DNA of 64,000 bases, taken from Panonychus citri (taxonomy: Eukaryota > Arthropoda > Arachnida > Trombidiformes > Tetranychidae). This document shows positions 49,727 to 62,004 of the stretch, in pieces (position 1 is the stretch's first letter; each line of letters opens with the position of its first letter). The translations under genes were made by a program, and so were the position numbers. The notes beneath the pieces are model-generated. The model was not told the DNA's origin. It was given only the letters and a program-made list of their open reading frames with translations, and searched no databases. The DNA is taken from the NCBI RefSeq assembly GCF_014898815.1, contig NW_026515505.1, forward strand, positions 806,001 to 870,000. The letters are read 5' to 3'.

Positions 49727-51492
49727 GATGGATGATTAGAGAAAGTAGTTTAATAACTAATTAAGAGTTAAATAATTTAAATGGCGATGATTTAAAATGA
49801 ACAATCAATATAAAAATAAACAAGAAAATTATTGTTGTTGAAAAAAATTCGGTTCTCAGGCTCTCCTATTGGTCGAAACTCCTTCGACTTTTGCGCCATC
49901 TGGTAAGAGAATAGAAAACTAATGTCGACTTTTTTTCTTTCAAAAATCAAATCGAAATCAAGGGAATGGTAAACATGTAGAAAGATGTTGATTGAGAATC
50001 GATTGAATTGAAACAATTATCAAAGTATTTTAATTGTTCAATGGTCTCTGAATTGTAAATTAATACGTATAATTAGTATTATCATAGCTCAGCGTACATT
50101 TTATGTGTCTAAATGCAAAAATTGTTTTTCAATGTAAAATTTTTACAAATTGATAGTTAGTCAGAAGCTAATTGTTACCAATGATTCTGAATTGATTGTG
50201 ATTAAGTATAATTGTCGTTGTCCAATTTGTGCTGGTGATTGTAGCTCTGGTTTTTAGTCTTTGTGGTGGACAATAGATGACCACTTCGATGATAAGATTG
50301 ACACATTGTCCGTTCAGTTATATGGGATTATGAACATAATCAGTTACTCATTTCTTTGATTGATTTTCATTGAGAGTATTTAATTGATGTCAAATTGTCA
50401 GTTTATTGATTGATATTCATTCTTAACGATTTCCAAGGTTAATTAAATTCCTCTCTATTTATTTTTATTCATTTCCTTAGGCCTAAGGTCATTTCTTACA
50501 AATTGAAACATTTTCATTTCTAATTGTGGTACTTTTTTAATCTGATCAATGTTTGAAAGGAAGTTGTTTTGATATTAATTTAACAATTTAGAGATCATCG
50601 CAACGATTAACTATTACATTGACAATTTCATCTTAACTTCATGTTATGATTGATTATCTGATCGACATAATCAACTTAAGAAAAAATTGATTGGTAACAA
50701 TTAACAATATTTCACTTGGTAAGTTGATGAGAAACAATTGAAACAAACTAAAAAAAATTAACTTTCCTTTCACAATTCAAACAATCAAATGAAATGGTGA
50801 AAATTAATAGAAAGACGGAAAATTAAATTGCAAACAATTAATCAATAATTAAACCGCTTAATCAATTAATTGATTGTCTTATCAATGACCAAAACAAATT
50901 GATCATTGTAATAATTTAAATGTCATCTAGTTGCAAATGTTAATCGTCCATCAAGATGATTAGTAAAAAATTTACAACAATTAACTCTTGACGTTTACAA
51001 TCAAATAAATTACAATCAAATTCATTGATTGTCAGAGTCACCGATTGAAAAGTTTAATTTAACAATGACCAATGTATTATAACGGGGAAATAGCAACAAT
51101 TAAAAAAGTATAACAGTCAAATGAAAAATGGGAACAATTAACTCTAACAATTAACCAAACCATGAGATGGAATTGAAATAATCATTCAACCCACAATTAA
51201 AATCAGTTGAACATAATTAAATGGACAGGTACACTCATAGAAATTGATGAAATGATTTATATTGATTAATTAACTTGTGATTATACAATTTAACACCAAC
51301 GTAATTAGATTTAATTGTGAGGTGAGAAAAGTATTGAAAAAAAAGTTAACAAATATAAAACCAGAAACAATTGATCAAAAAATTATCAGTTTACTATTAG
51401 TATTGATCTAGAGTGATTAGAGAAATTTAAATCAGCAGAAAATAAAAACCTAAATCAGTGATTAACAATCAACACAATTAAAGGAAAAAAAA
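49727..51492. other. Intergenic region between CHP1 and second secreted peptide gene
   Basis: About 1.8 kb of AT-rich DNA between divergent genes. It contains an ATTGG (reverse CCAAT) at about 49,868, a CTCF-like word at 49,893, AACAATTAA words from about 50,600, and TATAAAA at 51,354-51,360, about 133 bp before the next start codon. No other gene seen. Confidence 0.5.
49893..49907. promoter_or_regulatory. CTCF-like word upstream of CHP1
   Basis: GCGCCATCTGGTAAG matches the Drosophila CTCF core (GCGCC-(A/C)(C/T)CT-(A/G)(C/G)TGG type) at most positions. It lies about 170 bp upstream of the CHP1 start codon. Binding is inferred from sequence resemblance only. Confidence 0.4.
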
Positions 51493-52080
51493 ATGAATCA
51501 AATTGTTACTCTTTTCGTTACCATTTCGGTTATCATAATCGCCTTTGGATCCGTACAATCAAGTAAGTTAATTGTTGCCCAACAATTTAATTCCTTCCCA
51601 AGTGATTAAGTCCAACAATTTAATCGTTTCTCAACTAAATTGTTTCTCTTCCTATTCTCGACTACTAATCATCTCTCTCATCATTTATCTCTCTCACTGG
51701 TCATCTCTAAGGTCCGATTTTTGAAGGATCACCTGGATTCGGTTCACCTGAGATCTCATGGGGCTCACCCTCCGTCTCTCCCTCTTTCTCATCATCTCCC
51801 TCCTTATTCCCAAATGATTTGTTCAGCTCACTAAAATCACTCTTCAATCCTCCTGCTGCTCCCGCATCAGGTACGTTATCATCTTGTGATTAACCATCAT
51901 GATCGTTTCCATGTAGACAAAAGGATAAAGTAGATAAATTTGATTCCATTTTGATATTGATTGGTTAATTCTCGATGAGAAATCAATCAAAAAGTTTGGA
52001 CTATTTTCTAATTCTAATAATTAACTTTCTTTCTTTTATTTAACCTTACAGAAATCGAGATCCTCGTAGATAATGCTTAG
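51493..52080 (+). CDS. Small secreted Ser/Pro-rich protein, three exons, 85 aa
   Basis: Exons are 51,493-51,562, 51,712-51,870 and 52,052-52,080; the total of 258 nt is in frame throughout (phases 1 and 1). Exon 1 encodes a signal peptide, MNQIVTLFVTISVIIIAFGS, with a likely cleavage after VQS. The mature part is Ser/Pro/Gly/Phe-rich with a recurring GSP motif (EGSPGFGSP, WGSPSVSPS), then LFPNDLFSSLKSLFNPPAAP, and the last exon adds EIEILVDNA. No cysteines. Splice sites are CAAG|GTAAG-like, CTCTAAG|GT, CATCAG|GTACG and CCTTACAG|AA. The acceptor of intron 1 is weakly pyrimidine-rich. I recognise no family. A TATAAAA lies about 133 bp upstream. Confidence 0.65.
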
Positions 52081-55000
52081 AACAATTGATCGAACAAATC
52101 GAAAAATATTATATAACATTAAATACAGAACAATTTCCTCTTCCTTCTGACTTCGAACTATCAACTAATTAATTTACTAATTGTTGTTAATTTAGTGGAT
52201 AATCAAAATTCTGTGTGTTAATCGTGTTACGAACAAAAAAAGAAACAACTAATTATATATAAATGAAGAAACGAAACTTTTAAAAACTTTACAAAAACTT
52301 TCTCGAACTTTTTTTCATCTTCTCAACAATAACAATTAACATTAATCACCATCATCATCATCATCAGCAATTTAATTAGATCTCTATGATATTTAATGAT
52401 AAGAAATCAATTGAATGTTGATCCAATCAAATGAAACAATAAAATTAACAATTTAACAAAAATAAATCAAACAACATTAACATCACATTTTCGGGTTTAA
52501 CTTTTCCTCATTGACTAATTATTGACAATTAGATTTCCTCGTGATCACAATTAAAACATTTTCCTCATCACCAATTGTTGTTAACTGTTTCAAATTTAAT
52601 TTAATTGTTATTAAATAACAAGAAATTCAAACTCGCCTCTCTAATTAAATCAATGACTTCAATTAACTAAGATATTTTTTAACTTCCCTTTTGATTAAAT
52701 TGTTACGGAAAATTAAATTTTCAAGTCCTTGAGAAATTAGTTAATTGCTCAATTCAATTGTATAGACAAGAAACATAATCGTATTGTTAACAATTAACTT
52801 AATAAATCAACTAGTTAACTAGGAAATTAAATTTACCTCACAGAGAGAAAAGAAAAACTTTACAATTGAAACATAATAGTCAACAATTAACAATTAATCA
52901 AATTAATTGTAATTGATTAAGAAACCAAATACAATTAGAATGATAAACAATCATATTCAAGTTTAATTCAAGAAAAGAAAATACCGTTAATATATTTACA
53001 CGAGTTAATTGTTGATGCTGAGTTAATCTGCTCTGTTTTTACTAATCAATGATCAGTAATTAACGTAACAATTAAGTTTCGAAAAAGTTGATTTATTTTC
53101 ATATGTAATATTTATAATCCTAATTAGAGCTGTAAAAATTTTGTCTTCCTCTGAATGGATTACCGATTGTAGAGAAACAATTGAAAAAAACATTTGATTC
53201 CTTAATCAACACAATCAATTTAAAAACAATTTAAATCATCATCATCTATGGCAAGATAATTATCATCATCTTTTAGTTAATTTGTCATCATAATCCAAAT
53301 TAAATCAGCTCCAGTGTTGATGGCAAGATAATACAGGCAAGGAGTTGATCAAGTTTATCGAAGGTAAAAATTAATGGTAATCAATTAATTGTTTGGTGAT
53401 CAGTTGATTGTTTGATTTAGAAAAACAGAGAAAACATTTCAAACAATCGGTTAATCAAATAATCAGGCAAATTTAAAAGGCTTTTCTCAGAGATTATTTG
53501 GAGGAGAAAGTTAATTGCCAGAGAGAGAGAGAGAGAGAGACAATCAACTAACAATTAACTCTTCAATAATCATAATCCAAAATTAATTTCAATCAACTGA
53601 GCCACGATTCTTGAAGTTTTGTTTGTTAGAATTGTTTATAATTAATGACAACAATTAATTGAATTCTTTTTGAGTGAGTAGTGTAGCTGAGAGATGAAAT
53701 TGATCAAATCAACAGCTCCTTTTGATTTGTAGCATTAATTCAATCATCATTAGCATCATTAATTTTTTGCTCTCTCGTTTAGTTGATTAGTTTTTCACTG
53801 TTGACAATCAAATAACAGAAAATCATTGATGGAAAGTGAAAAAAAGATCCTGTTGTTTGGACATAGCGTGAACATCATGTTGCCATAGAAGAGGAGAAAG
53901 TGTTGATTATCATAAAGTTTTCGGGTAAATTGTTGATTTAAATTAACGCAGCTTTTTTATCTTAAATAACTTTGTACACAATATTGTCTTATAAGGATAG
54001 AGAGAGAGAGAGAGAGATGATTACATGGAGAGAAAGAGAGAGATAAGTGATATATGAAGAAAGAAATAGAATAGAGGGATTTGCGCTCCAAGGCAGACTG
54101 AGATTTTGCGCGAAAATTGTTGCTGGTATTGTAATTGAAGATTAAAGGTAAGCAAAGAAATAGAGAGTTGATGCTAGATGATGATGATGATGATGACGAC
54201 GATGAAGTTGATGATGATAAGTGAAGATTGAGAGGAGAATAGTGAAATGGAAGAATAGAGGGTGAAAGGAGATTGATCAGACTGGCTAAGATGATGTGGT
54301 CATTTTTGTTTTTGTTGAGTTGATTAGGAAGGAGGAGGAGGGGGAAAGGTCGCTGAAATTAGTCAATACTTGATCAGCGTCAAAAAAACTTAGTAAATGC
54401 GACTATGCGTTTTTTTTGTAGTAGTAGTTGTTGTTGGACATGATGGACACTTTTTACAATGATAATAAAGGTATATGAGAAAAAGAGATAGAATTGATAG
54501 AGTCATAGAGAGAGAAATAGAGTGAAAGAGAAGAAGAGACAATCGTTTTTCTTTTGACTGGTAAAATCAGACTTGGGAGTTGGTGAGTTGATAATACACT
54601 TTTACTTTGAGTCCATTTACTGCTGAAGGAAAAACTGTCTCTCTGTCGTGTTAAATCAGCTGATCATTAGAATCCCGATACTTGGAGTGCCAATATCTTT
54701 CCGAGTGTGTTTGCCTCGAGTGTTTTTCATATGCCTTGTACCAACATGAACATCTCCATACATTGAAAAGAAAAAAATTTCACAAAGACGATGGTAAACC
54801 TTGTTTGCTTTTTAGTCTTCACTTGTTGTTGATGTTGGTGATTTATGGTGGTGGCAAAAATGATCAGTCGGTGTTGATATTTTCCACTCCTCTGGGTCTG
54901 ATCGCTGGGTTGATGTTTCTTGCATTGCTTTTAGACGAATTTGTTGATCGACAAAAAATGATTCAATTTTCCCTTCGTCTTCTGGCAATTAATTTAGCAC

Positions 55001-55184
55001 TTTGTTAAATTGTAAGCTAAGAATATGTGTAAAAAAAATCGTTCGCTTGGATTTTTTTTTGTTTTTTTTCTTTGCTTGCTCTTTGTGTATGTTACCGCTT
55101 CACATAATTTGGCGAAGATGATTTGATTAAGGTAAATAATATAATAATAATATATATGAACAAAATTAGATAATTAATTATTTA
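52081..55184. other. Gene-free region between secreted peptide gene and PP4R3
   Basis: About 3.1 kb. The first part is probably a 3' UTR, with AATAAA-type hexamers near 52,438-52,465. The rest has AACAATTAA words, GA runs (53,520-53,540, 54,000-54,017), GATGATGATG at 54,180, and a locally less AT-rich stretch at 54,070-54,410 (for example TTTGCGCTCC and TTTTGCGCG). An open frame at 54,682-55,008 has a hydrophobic segment but no recognisable family. Confidence 0.5.
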
Positions 55185-56492
55185 CTAAGAGCTTAATCTC
55201 GCTCTTTTAGTGTGAGCCAAGTTTCCCTCGTCTCCATTGTCTTCCTCATCTGAATCTTCATCAGGATAATCCACTAGGCCTCCCTGCTTAAAAATACAAA
55301 GAAAAAATATAAAAGGTAAAAATTATTAGATGAAAACATAATAATTACAAAAGTGATTAAATTGATTTTAAAACAAAAAATATTCTCGCGTGAAGAAGCT
55401 CCAAACTGAGAAAAATATTAAGTATTTTCCAGCCACATATACACAAAAAATGTATTCTAACGTATATAAACAAAGCCACACCTAAAAAAACTAAAAAGTA
55501 ACATCATCTGTCAAATGAAAAAGCTACATCTTATCAAACAAAGTCTTAATTGCGGTTATATTTACAGTATCGGTTTCTAATGACAATGAAAGATGCTTAA
55601 TGATATCTGAATGATTGTGATATCGTAAAATTATCCAAGATTAATCAGTAACGATAACAAAGGAAGATGATGGAGAAAATTAATTGCATAATTGAATGAG
55701 AAAGAAAAACAAAAACAAGAAAAAGAAAAAGAGAGAGAGAGGGAAAAGCGACACCTCACAACAAAACCAGTTACCACGATCTGATCATTTTCGGGATTAA
55801 CGTGTAGGTCGTGTGACGTAACAAAACCGGTTAATCGTGTTTTTGTTGCTTCTACTTCATCCTCAGAACTTGAGGATGAAGAGAGAAAAAAACAGACACA
55901 CAAGCAATGATCTGTGTGTTTCCCTCTCTTCTCTTTATGTTCATCTTATTTTCCCCTTTTCATCTTCATCTTTCTACTGTTGATGTTTTTCTGCTTCTTC
56001 TCTTTCTTGTAATTGTAAATGAGACACAAAGGTTTACCAAGAAAGGATTCAGAATTGTGTTCTGCTCTCTCTTCTTATCTCTTTCTCTTGCTTCATCGTA
56101 ATTATTATATCATCTTTAAAGTCTCAAAGATTTTTCAGACCTAATTATCAGTGGAAGAGAGAAAAAAAATCAACCTTGAAAATGGGAAGATCACAGAAAT
56201 ATGAGTAAAAAAGAAAATAGTGAGTAGATTATTAGAATGTAAAAATATTGAGAAAAGAACTTCTTGCTAAAGAGAGAAGGGAAAAAAGCACAACTTTCTA
56301 ATTAGTTGCCTTTGTTATTCCTTCTTAGAGGCAGTTGCTTTAACCATTAAGAGAATAAAAATGAGTGAAACAAAAGAGTTTGCACCTTGAAGAGAAAGAG
56401 GAAGAAAATCAAATGATTAAATACACATCAAATTAAACATCGTTATGTTTAAGGCTTAACTGTAATGAAAGGATAAACGTTCTTTCTTCTTT

Positions 56493-56527
<35 letters not shown>

Positions 56528-59500
56528 TATCTGCTGCTAGAATGGTGGTAATGACCTTTCGTGATTATGATTGACCTCTACACAACAATATAAACGAGAA
56601 TTGAGAGAAAGTAAGAGAGAGGGAGAGAGAGAGAGGGAGAGAGCAAATGAACAAGAGGCAAAAAGCATCACAGTAATTGTAGTATTGATGTAATCAATTA
56701 TACAATCAGTCACTTGAGATGAACTTTGGTCACAGAAGGAGAACAGATAATAGGAGAAAAGGGAGCGAGCGAGAGAGACTGAAGATGAGAAGAAAAACAC
56801 AAAGGTAGTAAAGATGAAGAGTAGATTGAGCTAACTAATCATTTAAAAAGAAAAAATCTTTTCGATTGAATTCCAATACAATGAAAACTTGGGATGTTTT
56901 GTTTCTCTCAGATCTTGTCTTTTCCATTCTGCTATTTGTGGCGAGTAGATGCTGACCATGTGAAATGGATCTCGACCTTTGAACGTACCTTACGAGTGGT
57001 TTGAACTTCCACATGAGGTAAACTAGGTGATGTCTGTGAGGCAGTTAATGGAGTTGTCCTACGAGGGCTCGTTGATCTATTCATTGTTTTCACATCAAGA
57101 TCATTATATTTTTTAACATTTTCTAAATCTGCATAAGATAAACCTGAAAAAAAGGGAAAACAATTAGAATCTTATAAAATATATATGCTCGAACATAATC
57201 TAAATATATAAATCTATTTATTAATTACTTAAAGTTGACTTTTTTTCAGATATCTTCTTGTTGAATTGGTCAAATTCAGCTTCTAGTTTATAGCTTAATG
57301 ATCCTTGTAGATTATTGTCCATTCCATCTTCCTCTTCGTCATTGTTAAACCATATTTCTTCATCTTCATCCAATTGACGTGGATCACGTCTAAACCTTTC
57401 ATTTCTCATAATAACTGGTGAGCTGGAAAAAAGATATATAAAAATGAAAGAAATAAAATTAATAACATAAAATGTTGAGTGAAAGCTCACATGGACACAA
57501 CCAGAGTAATTTACAAAATCGATTGAGCTAAAGGTGAAGGCTCAAAATGTACAGGAGCATCAGTATGACAAGAAAAAGAATCATGATAGAAACTGAGCAA
57601 ACTCAATTATATCGAGAGAGAAGAAAAATGCAAAAATCGACCCACAGGAGAAAAAAAAAGTTCAACTATGAAAATGATAAATTAATTGTAAAAACCAACC
57701 TTTCTAACGAATTTCTATCTTTTAGTTTATCTTGATATTGTTCGTAATGTTGCCGTAATCCTTTAAAGGTTCCAACGTATTGAATTTGGTCCAAGTATTT
57801 ACCAAAAACCTCCACAATATGCACACAGAGAGATTTAATCTCTTCCGTCTTAATGAATTCAAACACTTCAATTATTGCAGAATCAAGAAGGTTATAACGT
57901 CCATTGTTTTGTTTAAAGGCTTCAACAACCGGTGCAAATAGATTAGCATTTATTATATGTCGATTGTAAAATTCATCTTTTAAACCGATAATCTTGCGCA
58001 GAAATCGAAGTGCGCCTAAAAGAACAAAGTAGGAGAAAGAAGATAGAGAGAGAAGAGAAAGAGGAAAAAAAGAAGAAAAAAGAGGGAAATGAGATGATGA
58101 TGAATAGAAGAGCAAAAAAAATCGATATTATGTTTTGAATGAATGAATGTTGATAATGACAGTAGAAGAGAAAAAAAGAAGAAGGGAAACTTACTGAGCA
58201 CCAGGAATGTGTGTCTTGACATCATGAGAACCAATATTTCCTTTAGAAGTTCACGTTGAATAATATAATTTCTAATATGATACAAATGATGTTCGACACA
58301 GAATGACATTAATTCAAGAATTATACTTAGAAGCTGAGCCATTCTACCATCCTCTCTGATCGGTCTCTCATCTGATGTAGCTGCTAAAACAGGAGCAACC
58401 AACACATGCATACAGTGTTTGTAAAAATAGACAAGAAAGTCGTTTTTCTCTGATTTCTGTAATATTGAGAGACAAAAAAGATGAAAAAATACACACAGGT
58501 AAAAATATGAAGTAAAAAATAGTGAGTAATAATGATCGATAGTAAAACTAAATAGATAAGAAAACAATAATTACATTGACAGCGGAGGCAGTAATCATAT
58601 TCTCGGGATCCAAGAGAAGCCGTAATATACTTGATAATTGAACTGCCATCCCTAGATCAGGGTCGGGGTCACAGATCATTTGATCAATCATTACATTGAT
58701 AATATACTGATCCTATGAGAGATAAAACAAAAAAAAACAAAAAAAGGTTAACAATGTTTACCAAAAAAGAGATGAAGATAAAGATAGGTTTCCTTTTCGT
58801 TCTGGTGTTATGGGTTTAACGTTGTTCTTGGGTGTAAACAATGTTACTCAATTTTTGTAAATCGTTGAGAAAAAAACGAATGATGGAAATGCACAAAAAA
58901 AACAAGAAAGATAAACTTACCTCATCACAGTTTCCTTCTTGTTTAAGGGCATATTCTCGAACCATAGATGGACTATATTCAACAACATAGGTTAATATAT
59001 CAACAGACGCTGATCGAATCGCAATGTTATCCAGCGAAAGGGTTACTTCGAGGGTTTGGAGCACTCCAAGGGTTGAAAGGGCTTTGAAGAAATTTTCTCT
59101 TGCTTGAGGTTGTAAGGTTTGGGAAAATGTACAAAATTCTTTAAGAAAGAGAACAAGATCTTTCCTTTTATCTACATTGGTAGATTCATCGGTTATTTGA
59201 GCGAACAGTTCACGTAAAAATTTATCATCCTCTTGTATTAAAGAAACAATTTCAACCTTATTGAAGAATATAAAAGAACTAAGGGTGGATAGCATATTTT
59301 CTTCGAAAACTGTTGGTGTTGGTAGGACAACATCTTGAATATATTGCACTCTATAGGTTTGATGAATCTTGTTAATTAATTCAGCATTTCCAAAGGGTAT
59401 TACTTCTTTAAACCGGGAAACAGATTTAAGATATTCTCTATGTCGTTTGGGTTGTGGTTGATTGGGATCATATTCGAAAACACCGATAACGTCGAAAAGT

Positions 59501-60028
59501 GTCTCTTCTCCAAGCATTACTTCAAAAAGAGGATTCTTATTGAGTAAGAATACATTCTTAAAAATTTCATGCAGCTTATGGAGAGATTTAACATTATGGG
59601 TTTCCTCACATTGATGAAAAAGTTTTAAAAGCTTTTTAATATAATCTTCATTTTCCAGTGCCAAAGCGAGTCGCTCTCTTTTCATTGGGTGAACAAGACA
59701 ACTGGCGATTAGTTCATTTAATTCTTCTAATTTATCCACTTCACATGGAGGTAATTCAATGGCATCAGAAGTTTCTTCAAAACGTTCATCTTCTTCTTCC
59801 ATTGGTTCTTGAGTATGATCAACTGATGGATCTTTACCCTGAATTTGACATATTTTCGCCCATATCTCGTCACATCCTACTTTTTCTTGAAAACTAAGAG
59901 CTAAGTCATAATTGTCACCTTCAGACCAAACAATTAAGGTATCCTTTAGGGTCAGAAGAAAAGAAAAGATAAAATATGCGTTAAAATAAGGAAAAACAAT
60001 GAGAATAGAATGAGGGAGGAAGAGAAAA

Positions 60029-60059
<31 letters not shown>

Positions 60060-60421
60060 GGAGGAAGAGAGAGAAGAGAAAGGATTAGATATTTAAAATA
60101 TAAATTGTCAAAGATAAACAAGAAATAATATAAACAAATAGAGAAGACGATGGGAAAGTTAAATATTAATGTAATAGAGAAACGATGGTTAGTTGATTGA
60201 ATAATTAAGCGTCTTTTTGTTACCTGTTGCTTTTGATAGGCGGTATCAGGTTGAATTCTTGACTCGAGAAGGGTAGACCCATCTGACTCGGCTCTGACTA
60301 AAAGAGACATTCCTTTCAAACGGTCAACATACGAAGATGATACATGACCAGTCCCTTTATCATCCCATTGACGATCTGCATTCAAAGCATAAAGTTTAAC
60401 CCGACGTCGGGTATCTGTCAT
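55185..60421 (-). CDS. PP4R3: Serine/threonine-protein phosphatase 4 regulatory subunit 3 (SMEK/falafel), nine exons, about 823 aa
   Basis: Exons (transcript order): 60,224-60,421; 58,921-59,943; 58,575-58,712; 58,195-58,456; 57,700-58,015; 57,229-57,422; 56,989-57,143; 55,775-55,861; 55,185-55,283. Phases match at every junction. PP4R3 directs the PP4 catalytic subunit to substrates. Residues 1-110 form the EVH1/PH-like domain (MTDTRRRVKLYALNADRQWD, LIVWSEGDNYDLALSFQEK). The SMK-1 region follows (HREYLKSVSRFKEV, QYIQDVVLPTPTVFEENMLS) with armadillo-like helices (VYFYKHCMHVLVAP, LRFLRKIIGLKDEFYNRHI). The tail is acidic and Ser/Thr-rich, ending GGLVDYPDEDSDEED...TKRARLSS, as in vertebrate SMEK. 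The 29-codon exon 8 is not conserved and is the least certain part. The length is close to human SMEK1 (833). Confidence 0.93.
56497..56524. repeat. (CT)n microsatellite in PP4R3 intron 7
   Basis: CT run inside the longest PP4R3 intron (55,862-56,988). That intron also contains GA-rich sequence at 56,610-56,645 and otherwise nothing recognisable. Confidence 0.93.
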
Positions 60422-62004
60422 CTTGAAGTCCGAGATGCTAAAAAATTTTACCAACGGAGAGAGAGAAAGAGAAAAAGAGAGAAGAGAAAAAAAATAAAGA
60501 AAGAGAAAAAGAGAGAAGAAGAAAAAGGAGCAGAAAGAAGCGAAAAGAAAAATACAAATAGAAATAATTAATTTACCTTCTTTAAATTACAATAATTGCA
60601 GTTCTAATGAAAACAACAAATTTTAAATAAACAAAATGAAAAGATGCAAATAATTAAGGGTCTAAATGAATAGTCAAAAATATAAGGCATTGTATACATT
60701 CAACTCACACACATACAAATACATTATAGTTATAAGGTTATAACATCAACCTACCTTTGTTATGGATTAGTATTTTTGGTTCTTTAGTTTAAATACAAAA
60801 AGAAAAGAAAAAGTGATTACTTTTAAAGGTGAATTGTTGTACACTCGTTAAAAGACAATTTAATTAACACAAAAGAAATAATTATTTCTCTATTAAAATT
60901 AACTATTTTAAACACCGAGGTGAAGATTTCAACAACATAGAAAATCAAAAAGAAAGACTAAAAAATTTTTCTCTTTCCTGATTTGACCAAAATGGCGACG
61001 TTTTAGTGAGGAGAAGTTTCGCCAGATGGCGGTGACCGTTCATTTCCAAATTCTATCAATAAGTAGCTCCATCTGTTGGTAGATTGGAGAAAAACAAAAG
61101 AGAAGTTTTCATTTGAGTGATGAAACTTTCCATTAGATGTCGTTAGTTGTTAAAAAGAAGAAAAATTCGAATTGAAAATTGTGCCATCTGGTGAGTGGAG
61201 GAAAAAAACTGTTCGCAAATGTCAACAAACATTTTCTGTTCTTGGTTTATTTTTCTGTTTCTTGTCTCGCGCATAGAGTGAAGTCTTTTTATTATTATTA
61301 TTATCAAAACGATTTATTATCTAACACCCTGTATAATAATAACTGTGTGTGTAATAACTACTGTGGAATATAATAATAATATTCCATCAATCAGTTTCAT
61401 TTTCTATCTTTTTGTTTTTTTTTCTTCTTCTACTTAAACATTTGCTCTCCTTTGCTCTCCTCGTTCGTGTGTCTTGTTTCACCATCTTTACTTTTTTTCT
61501 ACCATTTCTCTTTAATTTTTTCTCTGTGATAATTTATAGAAACAATAATAATAATATTTGGATAATATTCGACCTTCGATTTTTGTTTTCTTCATCGACT
61601 AATTATCTTCTCTCTCAATCACCATCATCATCCTCAAAAATTGGTCTCAATTTTTAGATACTTTGTGTATGTGTGGTTACCCTTTTCATCTTGAATACTT
61701 TCATGTTGTATGATTAACATTCATTCAAACAGTTTTGGTGATTTTTACTTTCGTACTGGTTGTTGGCCATTTTCCACCAGTGGGTGTCTCTCATTTTCTT
61801 TTCCTCAGAGAGAAAATCAAGGAAGTCTCGGAGAGAGGGAAAGAGACACAGAGAGAGCGAGAGAGAAAAATATTTATAAAGCTAAATCTTATATTTGTAA
61901 AGCAGATAAAAAACGCAAAAGTAATTGGAGCTTTCGCTCTTTCGGCATTTTCTCTCACCCATTTTCACACTTTTCTCTTTCTCTAACCCTACATTCAATC
62001 ATCA
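60422..62004. other. Divergent intergenic region, PP4R3 / zinc-finger gene
   Basis: Contains purine-rich sequence at 60,450-60,560, a cluster of CCATCTGG-like words at 60,990-61,195 (listed separately), CTTT/TTTC-rich sequence, a GA-rich run at 61,805-61,868, and TATAAA at 61,875-61,880 about 125 bp upstream of the zinc-finger start. No other gene recognised. Confidence 0.5.
60990..61195. promoter_or_regulatory. Cluster of CTCF/YY1-like words (candidate insulator or promoter element)
   Basis: AAAATGGCGAC (60,990), GCCAGATGGCGGTG (61,021-61,034), CTCCATCTGTTGGTAG (61,067-61,082), CCATTAGATGTCGTTAG (61,130-61,146) and GTGCCATCTGGTGAG (61,181-61,195) share a CCATCTG/CAGATGG core within about 200 bp. 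Spacing is roughly 45-65 bp and both orientations occur. The words resemble the insect CTCF core. The first is also a good YY1/Pho site. The cluster lies between two divergent genes. Confidence 0.45.

Noticed and set aside
54682..55008. 108-codon open frame with a hydrophobic middle
   Set aside because: No family resemblance, no splice partners and composition typical of T-rich DNA. A short membrane protein cannot be excluded but is not supported.
55631..55903. 90-codon continuous minus-strand frame as a separate gene
   Set aside because: Its central part is better explained as PP4R3 exon 8 (55,775-55,861). The rest is CT/TC-repeat translation in introns.
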